Shown: positions 51,988 to 60,385, counted from the stretch's first letter. The stretch is DNA of 64,000 bases from Spirochaetales bacterium (GCA_024233935.1 JACKOY010000013.1:39574-103573), one strand, 5' to 3'. Notes: generated by a model from the letters alone, not told the origin. A program made the numbers and translations.

Positions 51988-52245
51988 ATGGCACGCATGC
52001 AAATTCAGTACACAGTACGCTCCGTTCCGGAAGCGGTGGACCGGGCGTTGCGTGCGCGGGCCCGCAGCGAAGGAATCAGCCTCAACCAGGTTCTGGTGCA
52101 TGCGCTGGAAGTCGCCTGTGGCACGGAAGGTGCGGGCCTGCAAAAGCAGGACCTGGACTGGATTGCCGGGACATGGGTCGAAGATGAAGAATTCAATCAA
52201 GCCCAACGCGAGCAACGGCGCGTTCACCCGGATGACTGGCGTTGA
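51988..52245 (+). CDS. Type II antitoxin (ribbon-helix-helix, VapB/FitA-like)
   Basis: ATG 51988 gives 85 residues. MQIQYTVRSVPEAVDRALRARARSEGISLNQVLVHALEVACG is a ribbon-helix-helix DNA-binding domain; LQKQDLDWIAGTWVEDEEFNQAQREQRRVHPDDW is the typical toxin-binding C-terminus. It neutralises the PIN toxin encoded directly downstream and with it represses the shared promoter. A strong promoter lies immediately before the start. It overlaps the toxin start by TTGA (52242). Confidence 0.9.
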   Translation: MARMQIQYTVRSVPEAVDRALRARARSEGISLNQVLVHALEVACGTEGAGLQKQDLDWIAGTWVEDEEFNQAQREQRRVHPDDWR

Positions 52246-52640
52246 GGTTGTGCCTGGACACAAATACTTACGTCGCCCTGGCGCGCGGTGAACCGGCACT
52301 GGGGGATATTGTGCGACAGGCCGGGCGCGTGCATTTACCATTCATCGCACTTGCGGAATTGCGAGCTGGCTTTCGCTCCGGAAAGAAGACGAGCCAGAAC
52401 GAAAGGAACCTGCAGCGATTCCTCGGGGTGGAGCGGGTGAGCGTTTTGTTTGCCGACGAACAAACCACGCATCATTATGCATCGCTCTTCGCCCGACTGC
52501 GGGCTCAGGGCACACCTATTCCGACTAACGATCTGTGGATCGCGGCCCTCGTCCTCCAGCATGACCTATTACTGTGCTCCTTTGACTCTCATTTCAACCA
52601 TCTTCCGCAGCTTCCGCGCGTCGGCCCAACGAATGAGTGA
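52242..52640 (+). CDS. VapC-type PIN-domain toxin
   Basis: TTG 52242 overlaps the antitoxin stop (TTGA), giving 132 residues. The PIN active-site acidic residues are seen: Asp in CLDTNTYVAL, Glu in IALAELRAGFR, Asp in PTNDLWIAALVL, and Asp in LLCSFDSHFNHL. VapC toxins cleave tRNA or rRNA and so stop translation when released from the antitoxin. It is followed by the start of copy 2 of the segmental duplication. The toxin-antitoxin pair may stabilise the inserted segment. Confidence 0.93.
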   Translation: MRLCLDTNTYVALARGEPALGDIVRQAGRVHLPFIALAELRAGFRSGKKTSQNERNLQRFLGVERVSVLFADEQTTHHYASLFARLRAQGTPIPTNDLWIAALVLQHDLLLCSFDSHFNHLPQLPRVGPTNE

Positions 52641-52702
52641 TATGCCTTAAGTCCGGTACGAGCACGAATCAAAAAAAAGCGATCGTGCGCGGGGAGGGGG
52701 AC

Positions 52703-52792
52703 CAGGGCTGCGTAACTAAAGATCACCAACAAAGAAAGAGCGATTTTGCGATCCGGAACCCGGAACCTCCCGAAAAGCGACCCGCAACACAT
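52703..52792 (-). pseudogene. 5' remnant of the HEFGH metalloprotease gene
   Basis: Matches the first codons of the gene at 48677-50239 (VPDRKI-LSLLVIFSYAAL) but the start is GTT, and the match breaks off within the signal peptide at 52703. Left behind by the segmental duplication. Confidence 0.85.
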
Positions 52793-53766
52793 ACGCTATC
52801 TGGAGATAGGCAAGCTCATTTGCTTTCCAGCGATCCAGGACCGCCGTCCCTTCGGTGATGCAGTGCATGCAGCCGTGCTAAATGTCGTTGCCGATGCCGT
52901 TGTAAACATAGCCGAAAGCAACCATGTTCAGCTGTTGGGCTCCCGTAGTGACACAGGACCAGTTAACGGCATCGGTGCTCGTGCAGGCAACGCCGTTGGG
53001 GCCATTGGAGCCGACAGCGACAAAGAGTCCGAAACCAAAAGTGATCTTTGTCAGGCTGTTCGCTATCGTAACACCCTGGGTCCAGGTGATAGCATCTGGT
53101 GACGTAAAAATATTCGCATTGGGTGCGTTGTTATCAATACACACGAATTTACCGTTACCATAGGCCATGCCCGTCGGATCGGCGGTTACCACAGAACCCA
53201 GGCTATTCCAGTTAACGGCATCGTATGAATAGAAATTGTCGCCATTATCATCGCCCAGAGCAAGAACTACATTGTTGGTCGCCATCTGGCGTGTTACACC
53301 GGCGGCATAAGTCCCGGTGTTCCAGTTTACGCCGTCGGTCGTGGAATAGACCTTGCCGCTGTCGTCACCAAACACCAGGGAGCCTCTGAATACCTCGCTC
53401 GTATAGAGAGCGCTTGCGCCGGCAATGCTGCGGCCCGAATCCCAGGTGATTCCGTCCTGAGAATAGAATACGGTTGTGTTGGCTGTATCGCCGGCGGCGA
53501 AACGATTGTTCCAGTAGCGGGTCGAAAGAATGCCGGTCGCCCCGCTGATTGTCCCGGAGGTCCAGTCGGTGCCGTTCGTTGAGTAGGCCGTTAGACCTGC
53601 GTTTCCCTGAGCCAGAAAAAATCCGTTGTTGATGGCGGCGTCATTGAAGGCATTCCCGCCCCCGGGCCCCACATCGGATGACCAGCTGTAGCCGTTTGTC
53701 GAATAATAGATTGAGCCGTTATTGCCCACAGCAATAAAGCGCGGGCCGGACGGAGGGGCGGCGTAC
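52703..53766. repeat. Segmental duplication, copy 2
   Basis: Longer counterpart of 50183-51006. It contains the intact propeller gene 3' part, the intergenic spacer and 5' remnant of the metalloprotease gene (52703-52792). The remnant has GTT where the live copy has the GTG start and ends in unrelated sequence, so it is non-functional. Confidence 0.9.
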
Positions 53767-53891
53767 ACCAGAAAGGCGAACAAATCGTTGCAGAACGCAG
53801 TATGGCCGCAATCTCGATTGTACACCTGGCAATTGCCGAGCGCCACAATACAAGCACTCAACTGTAAAACGAGCAACCCTCTTCTGCGCAT
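52878..53891 (-). CDS. BNR/sialidase-like beta-propeller lipoprotein (duplicate family, intact copy)
   Basis: 337 residues. The signal MRRRGLLVLQLSACIVALGNC ends in a lipobox-like GNC. Repeats of about 45 residues follow: RFIAVGNNGSIYYSTNGYSWSS, GFFLAQGNAGLTAYSTNGTDWTSG, RFAAGDTANTTVFYSQDGITWDSG, SLVFGDDSGKVYSTTDGVNWNTG, NVVLALGDDNGDNFYSYDAVNWN, KFVCIDNNAPNANIFTSPDAITWTQ, LFVAVGSNGPNGVACTSTDAVNWSC. Seven blades suggest one propeller at the cell surface. It resembles 25453-26463 in pattern. Almost the same DNA at 50375-51006 is a broken copy. Confidence 0.85.
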   Translation of the reverse strand: MRRRGLLVLQLSACIVALGNCQVYNRDCGHTAFCNDLFAFLVYAAPPSGPRFIAVGNNGSIYYSTNGYSWSSDVGPGGGNAFNDAAINNGFFLAQGNAGLTAYSTNGTDWTSGTISGATGILSTRYWNNRFAAGDTANTTVFYSQDGITWDSGRSIAGASALYTSEVFRGSLVFGDDSGKVYSTTDGVNWNTGTYAAGVTRQMATNNVVLALGDDNGDNFYSYDAVNWNSLGSVVTADPTGMAYGNGKFVCIDNNAPNANIFTSPDAITWTQGVTIANSLTKITFGFGLFVAVGSNGPNGVACTSTDAVNWSCVTTGAQQLNMVAFGYVYNGIGNDI

Positions 53892-54685
53892 ATAAGCAAT
53901 ACTATTGAGACAATACTATTTACGGATAGCAAAAACCGGCCCGGCCGGTGCGGTGTTGGGAAATCGGCATGGTGGGGCTCGAAAAAATCAAGGACAAGGC
54001 TGAACACGAAGCGGCAAGGAACGAGCTTTGGCAGGGCCATCGTACACACGCGGCAGGAGGTCTTCATCAACGCGATCTATTTGGGACCTCTTTGGACGCA
54101 TTTGATCAACGTCGCTAATGGCCTTACGAACCAATTCACAAACCGGCCCGGTTCTCTGGATCCTTCCGACGAGATCCGCAAAGCAGAAGGATGGATTAGG
54201 CAGAACCTACTGCTTGATGCTTCATTGAAGACGATCGTCCAAACGCTTTCGATGGGCACCGCACATAGCCCGCCGGACAAAGCAAGCTAATCAACCATAT
54301 GAGCAGAAACGTGCCGCAGGACTGCAAACGCAATCCTCGCGAAACGCAAAACTTCTTCGGCAAGGATCGGAACGCTCTCGCCCACCTTTCCCTGCTCCGA
54401 CACTGGCCACTTGGAACACGGTGCTCACGGGCATTCATCACCCGCATTGAAGGGCTTACTCCCCTCTTCTGTGTGGCCAGCCAGATCCTGGTGCCTAGAA
54501 CTTTGGATAAAACTCATATCCAATACCGGCCCTTTGGGACCAAATCGTCCGATTCATGCAAAAGCACGCCCATATGCGCCTCGTCGGCTGGATTATGCTT
54601 GCTGCAATGTTAAGCCTTGAGTGTAATTTGGTGGCTCTCATGATCCATCGCAGTCGGCCCAAGAACAGGAGTGTAATTCAGATAC
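53892..54685. other. A/T-richer intergenic stretch, possible decayed coding DNA
   Basis: About 800 nt upstream of the DUF262 gene. One plus-strand frame (about 53900-54290) is open for over 120 codons and reads VGKSAWWGSKKSRTRL...VFINAIYLGPLWTHLINVANGLTNQF...EIRKAEGWIRQNLLL, but it lacks an ATG/GTG/TTG before 54081. A second frame at 54299-54613 has no recognisable domain. No transposase or tRNA was seen. Base composition differs from the flanks, consistent with transferred DNA. Confidence 0.4.
54619..54678 (+). repeat. Two GAGTGTAATT direct repeats 50 bp apart upstream of DUF262 gene
   Basis: GAGTGTAATT at 54619-54628 and again at 54669-54678, exactly 50 nt apart, just before ATG 54686. May be regulatory or a short duplication; significance unknown. 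Confidence 0.4.
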
Positions 54686-56641
54686 ATGAATGATACGCCC
54701 AATGCCTCCATATTTGAACGCTCAACCCTCATGTCGGTGCAGGCCATCCTACAAAGGCTACAACAAGAAAACGGTTGGAAGATTAATGTCGCACAGCGGG
54801 CCTTCGAATGGTCTCCGAGGAAAATAGCCGACTTGATCGACTCGATGTTGCGAGGCTTCCCGATTGGAAGCGTCTTGATTCTAAAAGACTCGACGATGGA
54901 GTACTACGACTTTTCGCAACGGGATAGCCTTCGAGAACTAAAGGCAACACCGAAGAGAAAGACGGATCAAATAATTGACGGTCAGCAACGCTGCTACTCG
55001 TTCAAGATTACATACGGCGGAGAAGGATTTCAGGGGAGCGATGGTGACCCTCTGTACCTCTGGTTGAACCTGGGAGCTTACAATCAAGAGTACAGGGAAT
55101 TTGACAGAACTCGAAGCCACAAGTTCCACCTGCATTGGAGCGCACGGCAAGATCTGAATCAGCTTGCTGATATTGATCGGGCAGAAGAAGGAATGCGCCA
55201 TGATTCTCCACGCTCTGGTTGGTATCGATTCGACAGGCTTGTTTCGCACGATTTTGGCGGAGCAATCCAAAAAGTTTGCAAGGACTCCGGGCTCGATCTA
55301 CGAGAAACCGGTGACACTGTTTCGGAGATTCTGAGTTCGGTCGATCGTTCGTTTCAGTATAGCATTGTGCCCGTCGATTACATGCCCGAATCAGAGGACA
55401 GCATTCAAGACATCTTCCACGTATTCATTAGAATAAACACTGGCGGTAAGAACCTGAATGATACGGACATCTTCTTCACAGGTGTAAAGAAATACTGGCG
55501 AGATGCTGAGTTTCACCTGGCGAACTTGCTGTCTACAGGGTCATTGTTCGATCGCAGAAGTGCAATAACGCTGCTTGGTCGCATGGCGGCCATGTCTTTT
55601 GACCGCAGTGCCGGAGACCCCGCTCCCAGCGACCCGGTGCGGCTGAATCTTTCCCATCTGCGAAGCTCCAATAGTGACCCCGATGATCCCTATCCGCTCA
55701 TCAAGGGCATGGAGCACCTGAGTCAGGCGGAGTCTTCCCTATGCGCTGCCATCGAGTGGGTAGACCAAGTCGTGCGGGAAGCCTTCAAGGTGGGTGCGCA
55801 GACCATTCACAAGATGAATCTGATGACAATCGTTGCGTGGGTCTACCAAGTCCACCTGCGAAACGGTGTCTTGCCCACAAAGGATGAAACGGTACTACGA
55901 CCTATCTTGAGCTTCCTTTTCTGGGGAGTTCTCTTCGGTCCACACGTTACTGGTCGAGAAAGTTTCTTTCGTCACACGTTAGATCTGGCGTGGCGAGCAG
56001 GGACTTCGGGAGCAGCCTTTCCTTACAAAGTGCCGGAGTTTTCAAGGTGGTTCCTGTATAACCGTGTCACGAACATTGCGCCACGAAATCCGTTCATAGA
56101 AAGCTTCCATGTACCTGCAAGAGACGACCCTGCGTACGGGGACGTGAAGAAGATGCTGGATTTGATGAAATGGAGCGCAGGGTTCGTGCTCGCCGAGTTT
56201 CAGCGAGCAGAACACCATTCAATGGATATTGATCATGTCATTGCCCTGAACTATGCCCGACCGAGACTCGGAACGGGGCGCCGATACACCGAAGAGCAAA
56301 GAGACCATCACTTCTACTGGATAGACACGATTGGGAACTATGCGCTGATTTCAGCGAGTGCGAATCGGGCATACCAAGATATCGCCCCTTCAAAGAAGCT
56401 TCACAGCAAATCCAAAGGGTATTTTGATGAGTCCTACGTCCGGACGGACCCAATGATAAACTCAGAGGACACTGCCATTATCGTTCAGATCGAATCAATC
56501 CTGAACGAGCATCATACGAAACGAGATCGGGAGAAAGCGGCCCGGCTCTTTCAGGAGTTCGTCACAAACAGAGCCTTCAGAATGTGGAGTCGTGCTCTCC
56601 AAAAGTACGATTACCCGGAAGCGTTGCTAAAGCAACAATAG
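54686..56641 (+). CDS. DUF262 domain protein (GmrSD-like restriction/defence nuclease, stand-alone)
   Basis: 651 residues. N-terminal DUF262: INVAQRAFEWSPRKIADLIDSMLRGFPIGSVLILK, then the hallmark TDQIIDGQQRCYSFK (DGQQR, NTP/NDP-handling loop), and HVFIRINTGGKNLNDTDIFFTGVKKYW. The C-terminal part has SMDIDHVIALNYARPR and IGNYALISASANRAY with scattered His/Asn typical of the DUF1524-type HNH nuclease of GmrSD. So one polypeptide may combine NTPase and DNA cleavage against modified phage DNA. No partner is encoded on the same strand. Two SSB-like genes converge on its 3' end with a 2-nt gap. Its composition is more A/T rich than nearby genes. ATG 54686 or internal ATG 54731. Confidence 0.78.
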   Translation: MNDTPNASIFERSTLMSVQAILQRLQQENGWKINVAQRAFEWSPRKIADLIDSMLRGFPIGSVLILKDSTMEYYDFSQRDSLRELKATPKRKTDQIIDGQQRCYSFKITYGGEGFQGSDGDPLYLWLNLGAYNQEYREFDRTRSHKFHLHWSARQDLNQLADIDRAEEGMRHDSPRSGWYRFDRLVSHDFGGAIQKVCKDSGLDLRETGDTVSEILSSVDRSFQYSIVPVDYMPESEDSIQDIFHVFIRINTGGKNLNDTDIFFTGVKKYWRDAEFHLANLLSTGSLFDRRSAITLLGRMAAMSFDRSAGDPAPSDPVRLNLSHLRSSNSDPDDPYPLIKGMEHLSQAESSLCAAIEWVDQVVREAFKVGAQTIHKMNLMTIVAWVYQVHLRNGVLPTKDETVLRPILSFLFWGVLFGPHVTGRESFFRHTLDLAWRAGTSGAAFPYKVPEFSRWFLYNRVTNIAPRNPFIESFHVPARDDPAYGDVKKMLDLMKWSAGFVLAEFQRAEHHSMDIDHVIALNYARPRLGTGRRYTEEQRDHHFYWIDTIGNYALISASANRAYQDIAPSKKLHSKSKGYFDESYVRTDPMINSEDTAIIVQIESILNEHHTKRDREKAARLFQEFVTNRAFRMWSRALQKYDYPEALLKQQ

Positions 56642-56643
56642 GA

Positions 56644-56958
56644 TCAGGGGGAGGAACGTGCACCAAAATCAAACTGCTCCATTACGATTCCCACATCATG
56701 CACGGTCGACCCATCACGCCCTTCGTATGCTCTGTATTCGAGTCGCCCAGTAACGAAAATCTCAGTTCCCGTCCGGCAATGCTCGGCCACTACACGCCCC
56801 ACTTTGCCCCATGCAGTAACACGGTAAAAGCCGGTCTCCTTGTTCTGACCCTGGTATACATCATTGGCAATGAAGACGACACATCGGAAGTTCCCGTTAT
56901 CCATTTCCTGGGTTTCGGGCTCCCGAATGAGTCGTCCATTGATCATCACCTTATTCAT
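56644..56958 (-). CDS. Short SSB-like OB-fold protein (copy A)
   Basis: 104 residues with the SSB core: MNKVMINGRLIREPETQEMDNGNFRCVVFIANDV, ETGFYRVTAWGKVGRVVAEHCRTGTEIFVTGRLEYRAYEGRDGSTVHDVGIVMEQFDF. It keeps the beta-strands and aromatic residues that stack on ssDNA but has no acidic C-terminal tail (DDDIPF) that recruits repair proteins. It lies 20 nt downstream of a second SSB-like gene on the same strand. The chromosomal SSB is expected elsewhere and longer, so these are accessory copies, perhaps plasmid/phage derived. Confidence 0.85.
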   Translation of the reverse strand: MNKVMINGRLIREPETQEMDNGNFRCVVFIANDVYQGQNKETGFYRVTAWGKVGRVVAEHCRTGTEIFVTGRLEYRAYEGRDGSTVHDVGIVMEQFDFGARSSP

Positions 56959-56977
56959 TGCTACAACTTGATTGATG

Positions 56978-57313
56978 CTACGAAGGTAACTCGCCCTCGG
57001 GTTTTCCGGAGCGACGTCCGAAGTCGAATCGATCTACGACTATTGAGTTCAGATACGTGATGCGACCGTCCTCTTCCTCGCACCGCCATTGCTCCAACCG
57101 CCCCGACAGAAACAGCTCGGTACCGGTCGTACAGTGAGCCCTGATCGCTTGGGCCTTGCTCCCCCAGGCCTTGGCAAAGAAGAATGCTGAGCGCTGTTCG
57201 CCTCCACGCCATTCATTGTGAGCAAGGACAAAGGTGCAACGGTGGTTGCCAGATTCGTGAGGATAGAAGGATGGTGGAGACGTGACTCTCCCCGAGATGC
57301 AGATACTGTTCAT
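56978..57313 (-). CDS. Short SSB-like OB-fold protein (copy B)
   Basis: 111 residues: MNSICISGRVTSPPSFYPHESGNHRCTFVLAHNEW, SAFFFAKAWGSKAQAIRAHCTTGTELFLSGRLEQWRCEEEDGRITYLNSIVVDRFDFG. Same pattern as copy A with low identity, so not a recent duplicate; perhaps heterodimer partners. No acidic tip. A palindrome (ATAGG-CCTAT) lies over the start codon region. It is the first gene in the minus-strand pair. Confidence 0.8.
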   Translation of the reverse strand: MNSICISGRVTSPPSFYPHESGNHRCTFVLAHNEWRGGEQRSAFFFAKAWGSKAQAIRAHCTTGTELFLSGRLEQWRCEEEDGRITYLNSIVVDRFDFGRRSGKPEGELPS

Positions 57314-57329
57314 AGGTTTAACCGCCTAT
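57312..57329 (-). promoter_or_regulatory. Inverted repeat overlapping the SSB-like gene start
   Basis: ATAGG (57312-57316) and CCTAT (57325-57329) pair across 8 nt at the ATG of copy B. Further upstream, on the minus strand, TTGACA (forward 57413-57418) with TATCAG 16 nt later is a possible promoter. Role unproven. Confidence 0.35.
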
Positions 57330-58133
57330 ACTTTAGATTGTGGCCTACTCGGACTTCACGCTGTCATGACATGCCGGCAGGAACTCCCTACTGATAGGTC
57401 GCTAGAGTTGCCTGTCAACTCTTTTTCGAGGAGGGCCGGCCGCAATCCAGGATAGAGGCCTAGCGGCCTTGCAGGTGTCTGAAAATATGCGATAATCATT
57501 CATACGAAGAATTCCATGCGTCCGACCGTTTCGAGCGCTCTACCTTTGAAGTTCGGATTCGGAGCTGTGACGTGGTGGTGCTGAGGTTTTCGAATGCTCA
57601 TTTGCATTGCTGGAGATGGCAACGACGTAGTGAGTGCCCCCCATCCGTGGTGCGCCGCGCAAATAAAAATCAGATCTCCAATTGTCTGACTGTCTGCGCA
57701 TCGGCGGAGAGTGTTGGCCCAGCACGTATAGTTAAGTGGATAGTCGTGGGACTCCGGAAACGGGCCCCCTGCATTCGACAAGCAGCTTCACAATGCTCTG
57801 GAATTCTTCTAGGAGCGTACGGATTTCGCATTGCGGGCCTTGCGTCTCAGATGGCGAGAGGATGCTCCTATCAACGTGGAAATCCTTTCTCTTCGCAGGG
57901 CAGCGGAAGGCCTCAACGGCTCATTGAAGACGGCGATGCGAGCATTCGCATGGTTCAATCCGGAATACCGCAGATGTATCTTAACGGATGGGCCTTCTTC
58001 AAGAACCTGCACTACTTCGGACTCGAGTGCCTCTCGACTCAGATGCGGTGGAGCAGAAGAGACGGTGGTTTGATTGCCCGCAGGGCCCGCACACGAAGCG
58101 CGCAGCGCGAGTGTGTGGTTTCTACATGGGGAA
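57330..58133. other. About 800 nt with no recognisable gene
   Basis: Several short frames are open (57500-57781 minus; 57572-58204 and 57831-58073 plus) but none shows domain motifs, signal or ribosome-binding site. One 40-codon stretch (IRMVQSGIPQMYLNGWAFFKNLHYFGLE, near 57947) looks protein-like and may be a relic. A GGAACTCC core occurs at 57380. Probably decayed island DNA. Confidence 0.4.
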
Positions 58134-59150
58134 TTAAACGACCAGTTCTTCTTCACCGCCGCGGGCAACGACGATTTCGCCGGCGTCTTCGAGTTTGCGG
58201 ATGATGTTTACGATCTTTTGCTGGCAGTCTTCCACGTCTTTGAGGCGGACGGGACCCATGAAGTCCATGTCTTCGCGGAGCAGGGCGGCGGCGCGTTTGG
58301 ACATGTTTTTGAAGATCTTTTCCTGGACCTCGGCGTCGACCGACTTGAGCGCTTTGGCCAGTTCCTGGTTGTCGACTTCGCGCAGAACGCGCTGGATGGC
58401 GCGGTCGTCGAGCAGAACAATGTCCTCGAAGACGAACATGCGTTTCTTGATCTCTTCGGCGAGTTCGGGGTCCTCTTCTTCGAGCGCTTCGATGATGGTC
58501 TTTTCCGTTCCCCGGTCAACGAGGTTGAGAACCTCGACCACCGCATCGATACCACCGGCCGAGGTATAGTCTTCCGAGGCGAGAGTCGAAAGTTTACGTT
58601 CGAGCACGCGTTCCACTTCGCGCAGGACGTCCGGCGAAACCCGTTCCATAAGTGCGATGCGTTTGGCAACGTCGGCCTGAATCTGGTGGGGCAGGCTCGA
58701 AAGAATCAGGGCCGCTTTCCCGGGTTCCAGGTAGCACAGGATCAGCGCGATCGTCTGCGGGTGTTCGTTCTGGATGAAGTTTAAGAGGTGCTGCGGGTCG
58801 GTGCGGCGAATAAAGTCAAAGGGCCTTACCTGCAAAGAAGAGGTGAGCCGGTTGATAATGTCGATCGCCTTCTGGGTTCCCAGGGCGCGTTCCAGAACTT
58901 CGCGGGCGTAATCGATACCACCCGAGGTGATGAAGTCCTGGGCCATCATGAGTTCGTTGAACTCAATCAGGACCTGCTCTTTGTCCTCCGGCGTGACCTT
59001 GTCCAGGCGCGCCATCTCAAACGTGAGCGTTTCTACTTCGTCGTCACGGAGATGTTTGAAGACCTCGGAAGCCACTTCGGGTCCGAGCGTGATCAAAAAG
59101 ATCGCGGCCTTCTGGCGTCCGGTCAGGGTCTGTTTTTTGGACTGGAGCAT
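58134..59150 (-). CDS. fliG: Flagellar motor switch protein FliG
   Basis: 338 residues, the usual length. FliG forms the rotor ring under the MS ring and interacts with MotA and FliM. Signatures: TGRQKAAIFLITLGPEVASEVFKHLRDDEVE, the EHPQTIALIL motif, LDDRAIQRVLREVDNQELAKALK with charged residues that face the stator (KALKS, and later EKIFKNMSKRAAALLRE), and MFVFEDIVLLDDR. Spirochaetes use it for periplasmic flagella. No other flagellar genes are nearby; many spirochaetes have two or three fliG paralogues. Confidence 0.97.
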   Translation of the reverse strand: MLQSKKQTLTGRQKAAIFLITLGPEVASEVFKHLRDDEVETLTFEMARLDKVTPEDKEQVLIEFNELMMAQDFITSGGIDYAREVLERALGTQKAIDIINRLTSSLQVRPFDFIRRTDPQHLLNFIQNEHPQTIALILCYLEPGKAALILSSLPHQIQADVAKRIALMERVSPDVLREVERVLERKLSTLASEDYTSAGGIDAVVEVLNLVDRGTEKTIIEALEEEDPELAEEIKKRMFVFEDIVLLDDRAIQRVLREVDNQELAKALKSVDAEVQEKIFKNMSKRAAALLREDMDFMGPVRLKDVEDCQQKIVNIIRKLEDAGEIVVARGGEEELVV

Positions 59151-59689
59151 GGCTCGGGCCGGCTGGATCCGACTGCCTTAAATATCGGCAACCAGGGGCA
59201 AATGGACCAACACCGAACAGGGCGCCCGGGGCTCACCCTTTACAACGAAAAAACAGGTCCCGAACGATAGCGCGGCCCACCCTGCCGGCCGTGCCGGAAG
59301 GCCGAACGGTGCCCGACCCTGCCTTCCGGCCGCCGCCGGGATTCTTCGCACGCGCTTTGATCGTGCCGAAGGCGTGCTTTGCGGACCGATTCGATCCAGG
59401 CCAATCGACGCCCGTCGGAACTCTGACGGGGAACGGCCGGGGACGAAGGCCACGTCGGAACTTCGTCGTCCGGATGCTTTTTAAGCGGAGCTCGCGGCGG
59501 CCTGGACTTTCCGGATCCGGGTGAGCGATCGGACCCGGTCTTGCGCCCGTTTGCACGGGCCCCCGTCGGAACTCCGACACGGCCCCGGGGGCCCGACGAT
59601 CGGCCGGATTTTTTTGGTGTAGCGCGAAGGAATGTTCCTATCTTTGCCGGGAGCGTCAAAGCTCAGAGCGGCGTTACTCGGGAGGCATC
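59151..59689. repeat. Non-coding GC-rich region with GTCGGAACT hairpin repeats
   Basis: About 540 nt upstream of the SDR gene. It carries three copies of a GTCGGAACT core: CCCGTC-GGAACTCT-GACGGG hairpin (59411-59430), GTCGGAACTTCGTC (about 59454-59467) and GTCGGAACTCCGAC (59565-59578). All resemble the terminal 17-bp repeat unit. The remainder shows no gene. Role unknown. Confidence 0.65.
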
Positions 59690-60379
59690 ATGGCAAACGT
59701 AATCGTGACGGGAGCAAATCGGGGAATCGGGCTGGAGTTCTGCCGGCAGTTTCTGGAGCGCGGCGATCACGTAATCGCAGCCTGCCGAAAGCCTTCGAGC
59801 GACCTCGAAATGTTAGGCGCAAAGGGAAACCTGCAAATCGAAGGCAACATCGATGTAGCGAGCGATAACGGGGCGTCCATGTTCGCAGAACGTCTCGGAA
59901 ATCAACCGATTGAAATCCTGGTGAACAACGCCGGCATCATGCGACCGGAAAGCCTGGAGAAACTCGACATCGATTCCATTCGGCAACAGTTCGAAGTCAA
60001 CTCGCTGGGTCCTCTGCGCGTCACCCGGGCTCTTTTGCCAAACCTGGAAGCCGGCGCCAGATCGGGTCTTGCGCGCGTGGCGATCATCACCAGTCGCATG
60101 GGTTCGATTGCGGACAACACATCCGGGGGAATGTACGGCTATCGCATGTCCAAGGCGGCGGTCAATATGGCCGGAGTCTCTCTGGCCCACGATCTCAAGT
60201 CCCGTAAGGTCGCAGTTGCGATTCTGCATCCCGGTTATGTGAAGACCGATATGACCAACCACGGAGGCCAAATCGAACCGTCCGAAGCCGTGCGGGGTTT
60301 GATCGCGCGCATCGACGCTCTGACGCTTAAAAATACCGGAACCTTCTGGCACCAGAACGGCGAAGTTTTGCCCTGGTGA
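59690..60379 (+). CDS. Short-chain dehydrogenase/reductase (SDR, C-factor-like)
   Basis: ATG 59690 follows GGGAGG; 229 residues. Rossmann motif VIVTGANRGIGLEFCRQFLERG, NNAGIM for adenine support, ITSRMGS with active-site Ser, and YGYRMSKAA (YxxxK catalytic Tyr/Lys), then HPGYVKTDMTN. All catalytic residues of classical SDRs are present; NAD(P) preference is not clear, and the substrate is unknown. It resembles short SDRs annotated as C-factor or CsgA-like. Confidence 0.92.
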   Translation: MANVIVTGANRGIGLEFCRQFLERGDHVIAACRKPSSDLEMLGAKGNLQIEGNIDVASDNGASMFAERLGNQPIEILVNNAGIMRPESLEKLDIDSIRQQFEVNSLGPLRVTRALLPNLEAGARSGLARVAIITSRMGSIADNTSGGMYGYRMSKAAVNMAGVSLAHDLKSRKVAVAILHPGYVKTDMTNHGGQIEPSEAVRGLIARIDALTLKNTGTFWHQNGEVLPW

Positions 60380-60385
60380 AGTGCC

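Noticed and set aside
53940..54000. GVGKS sequence suggesting a P-loop protein upstream of the DUF262 gene
   Set aside because: Only a partial match (GVGKS without GxxxxGK spacing), no start codon, no Walker B or other motifs; treated as chance in a possibly decayed frame.
56644..57313. The SSB pair and DUF262 gene as one operon
   Set aside because: They are on opposite strands and converge, so they cannot share a transcript.
57572..58204. 210-codon plus-strand frame running into the fliG 3' end
   Set aside because: It overlaps fliG antisense, has no recognisable domain and an Arg-rich tail produced by the opposite gene.
59261..59580. Minus-strand frames of up to 139 codons upstream of fliG
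   Set aside because: Composition is extreme (Arg/Gly/Pro), they overlap in several frames, and no ribosome-binding site or domain is seen; the hairpin repeats explain part of the openness.
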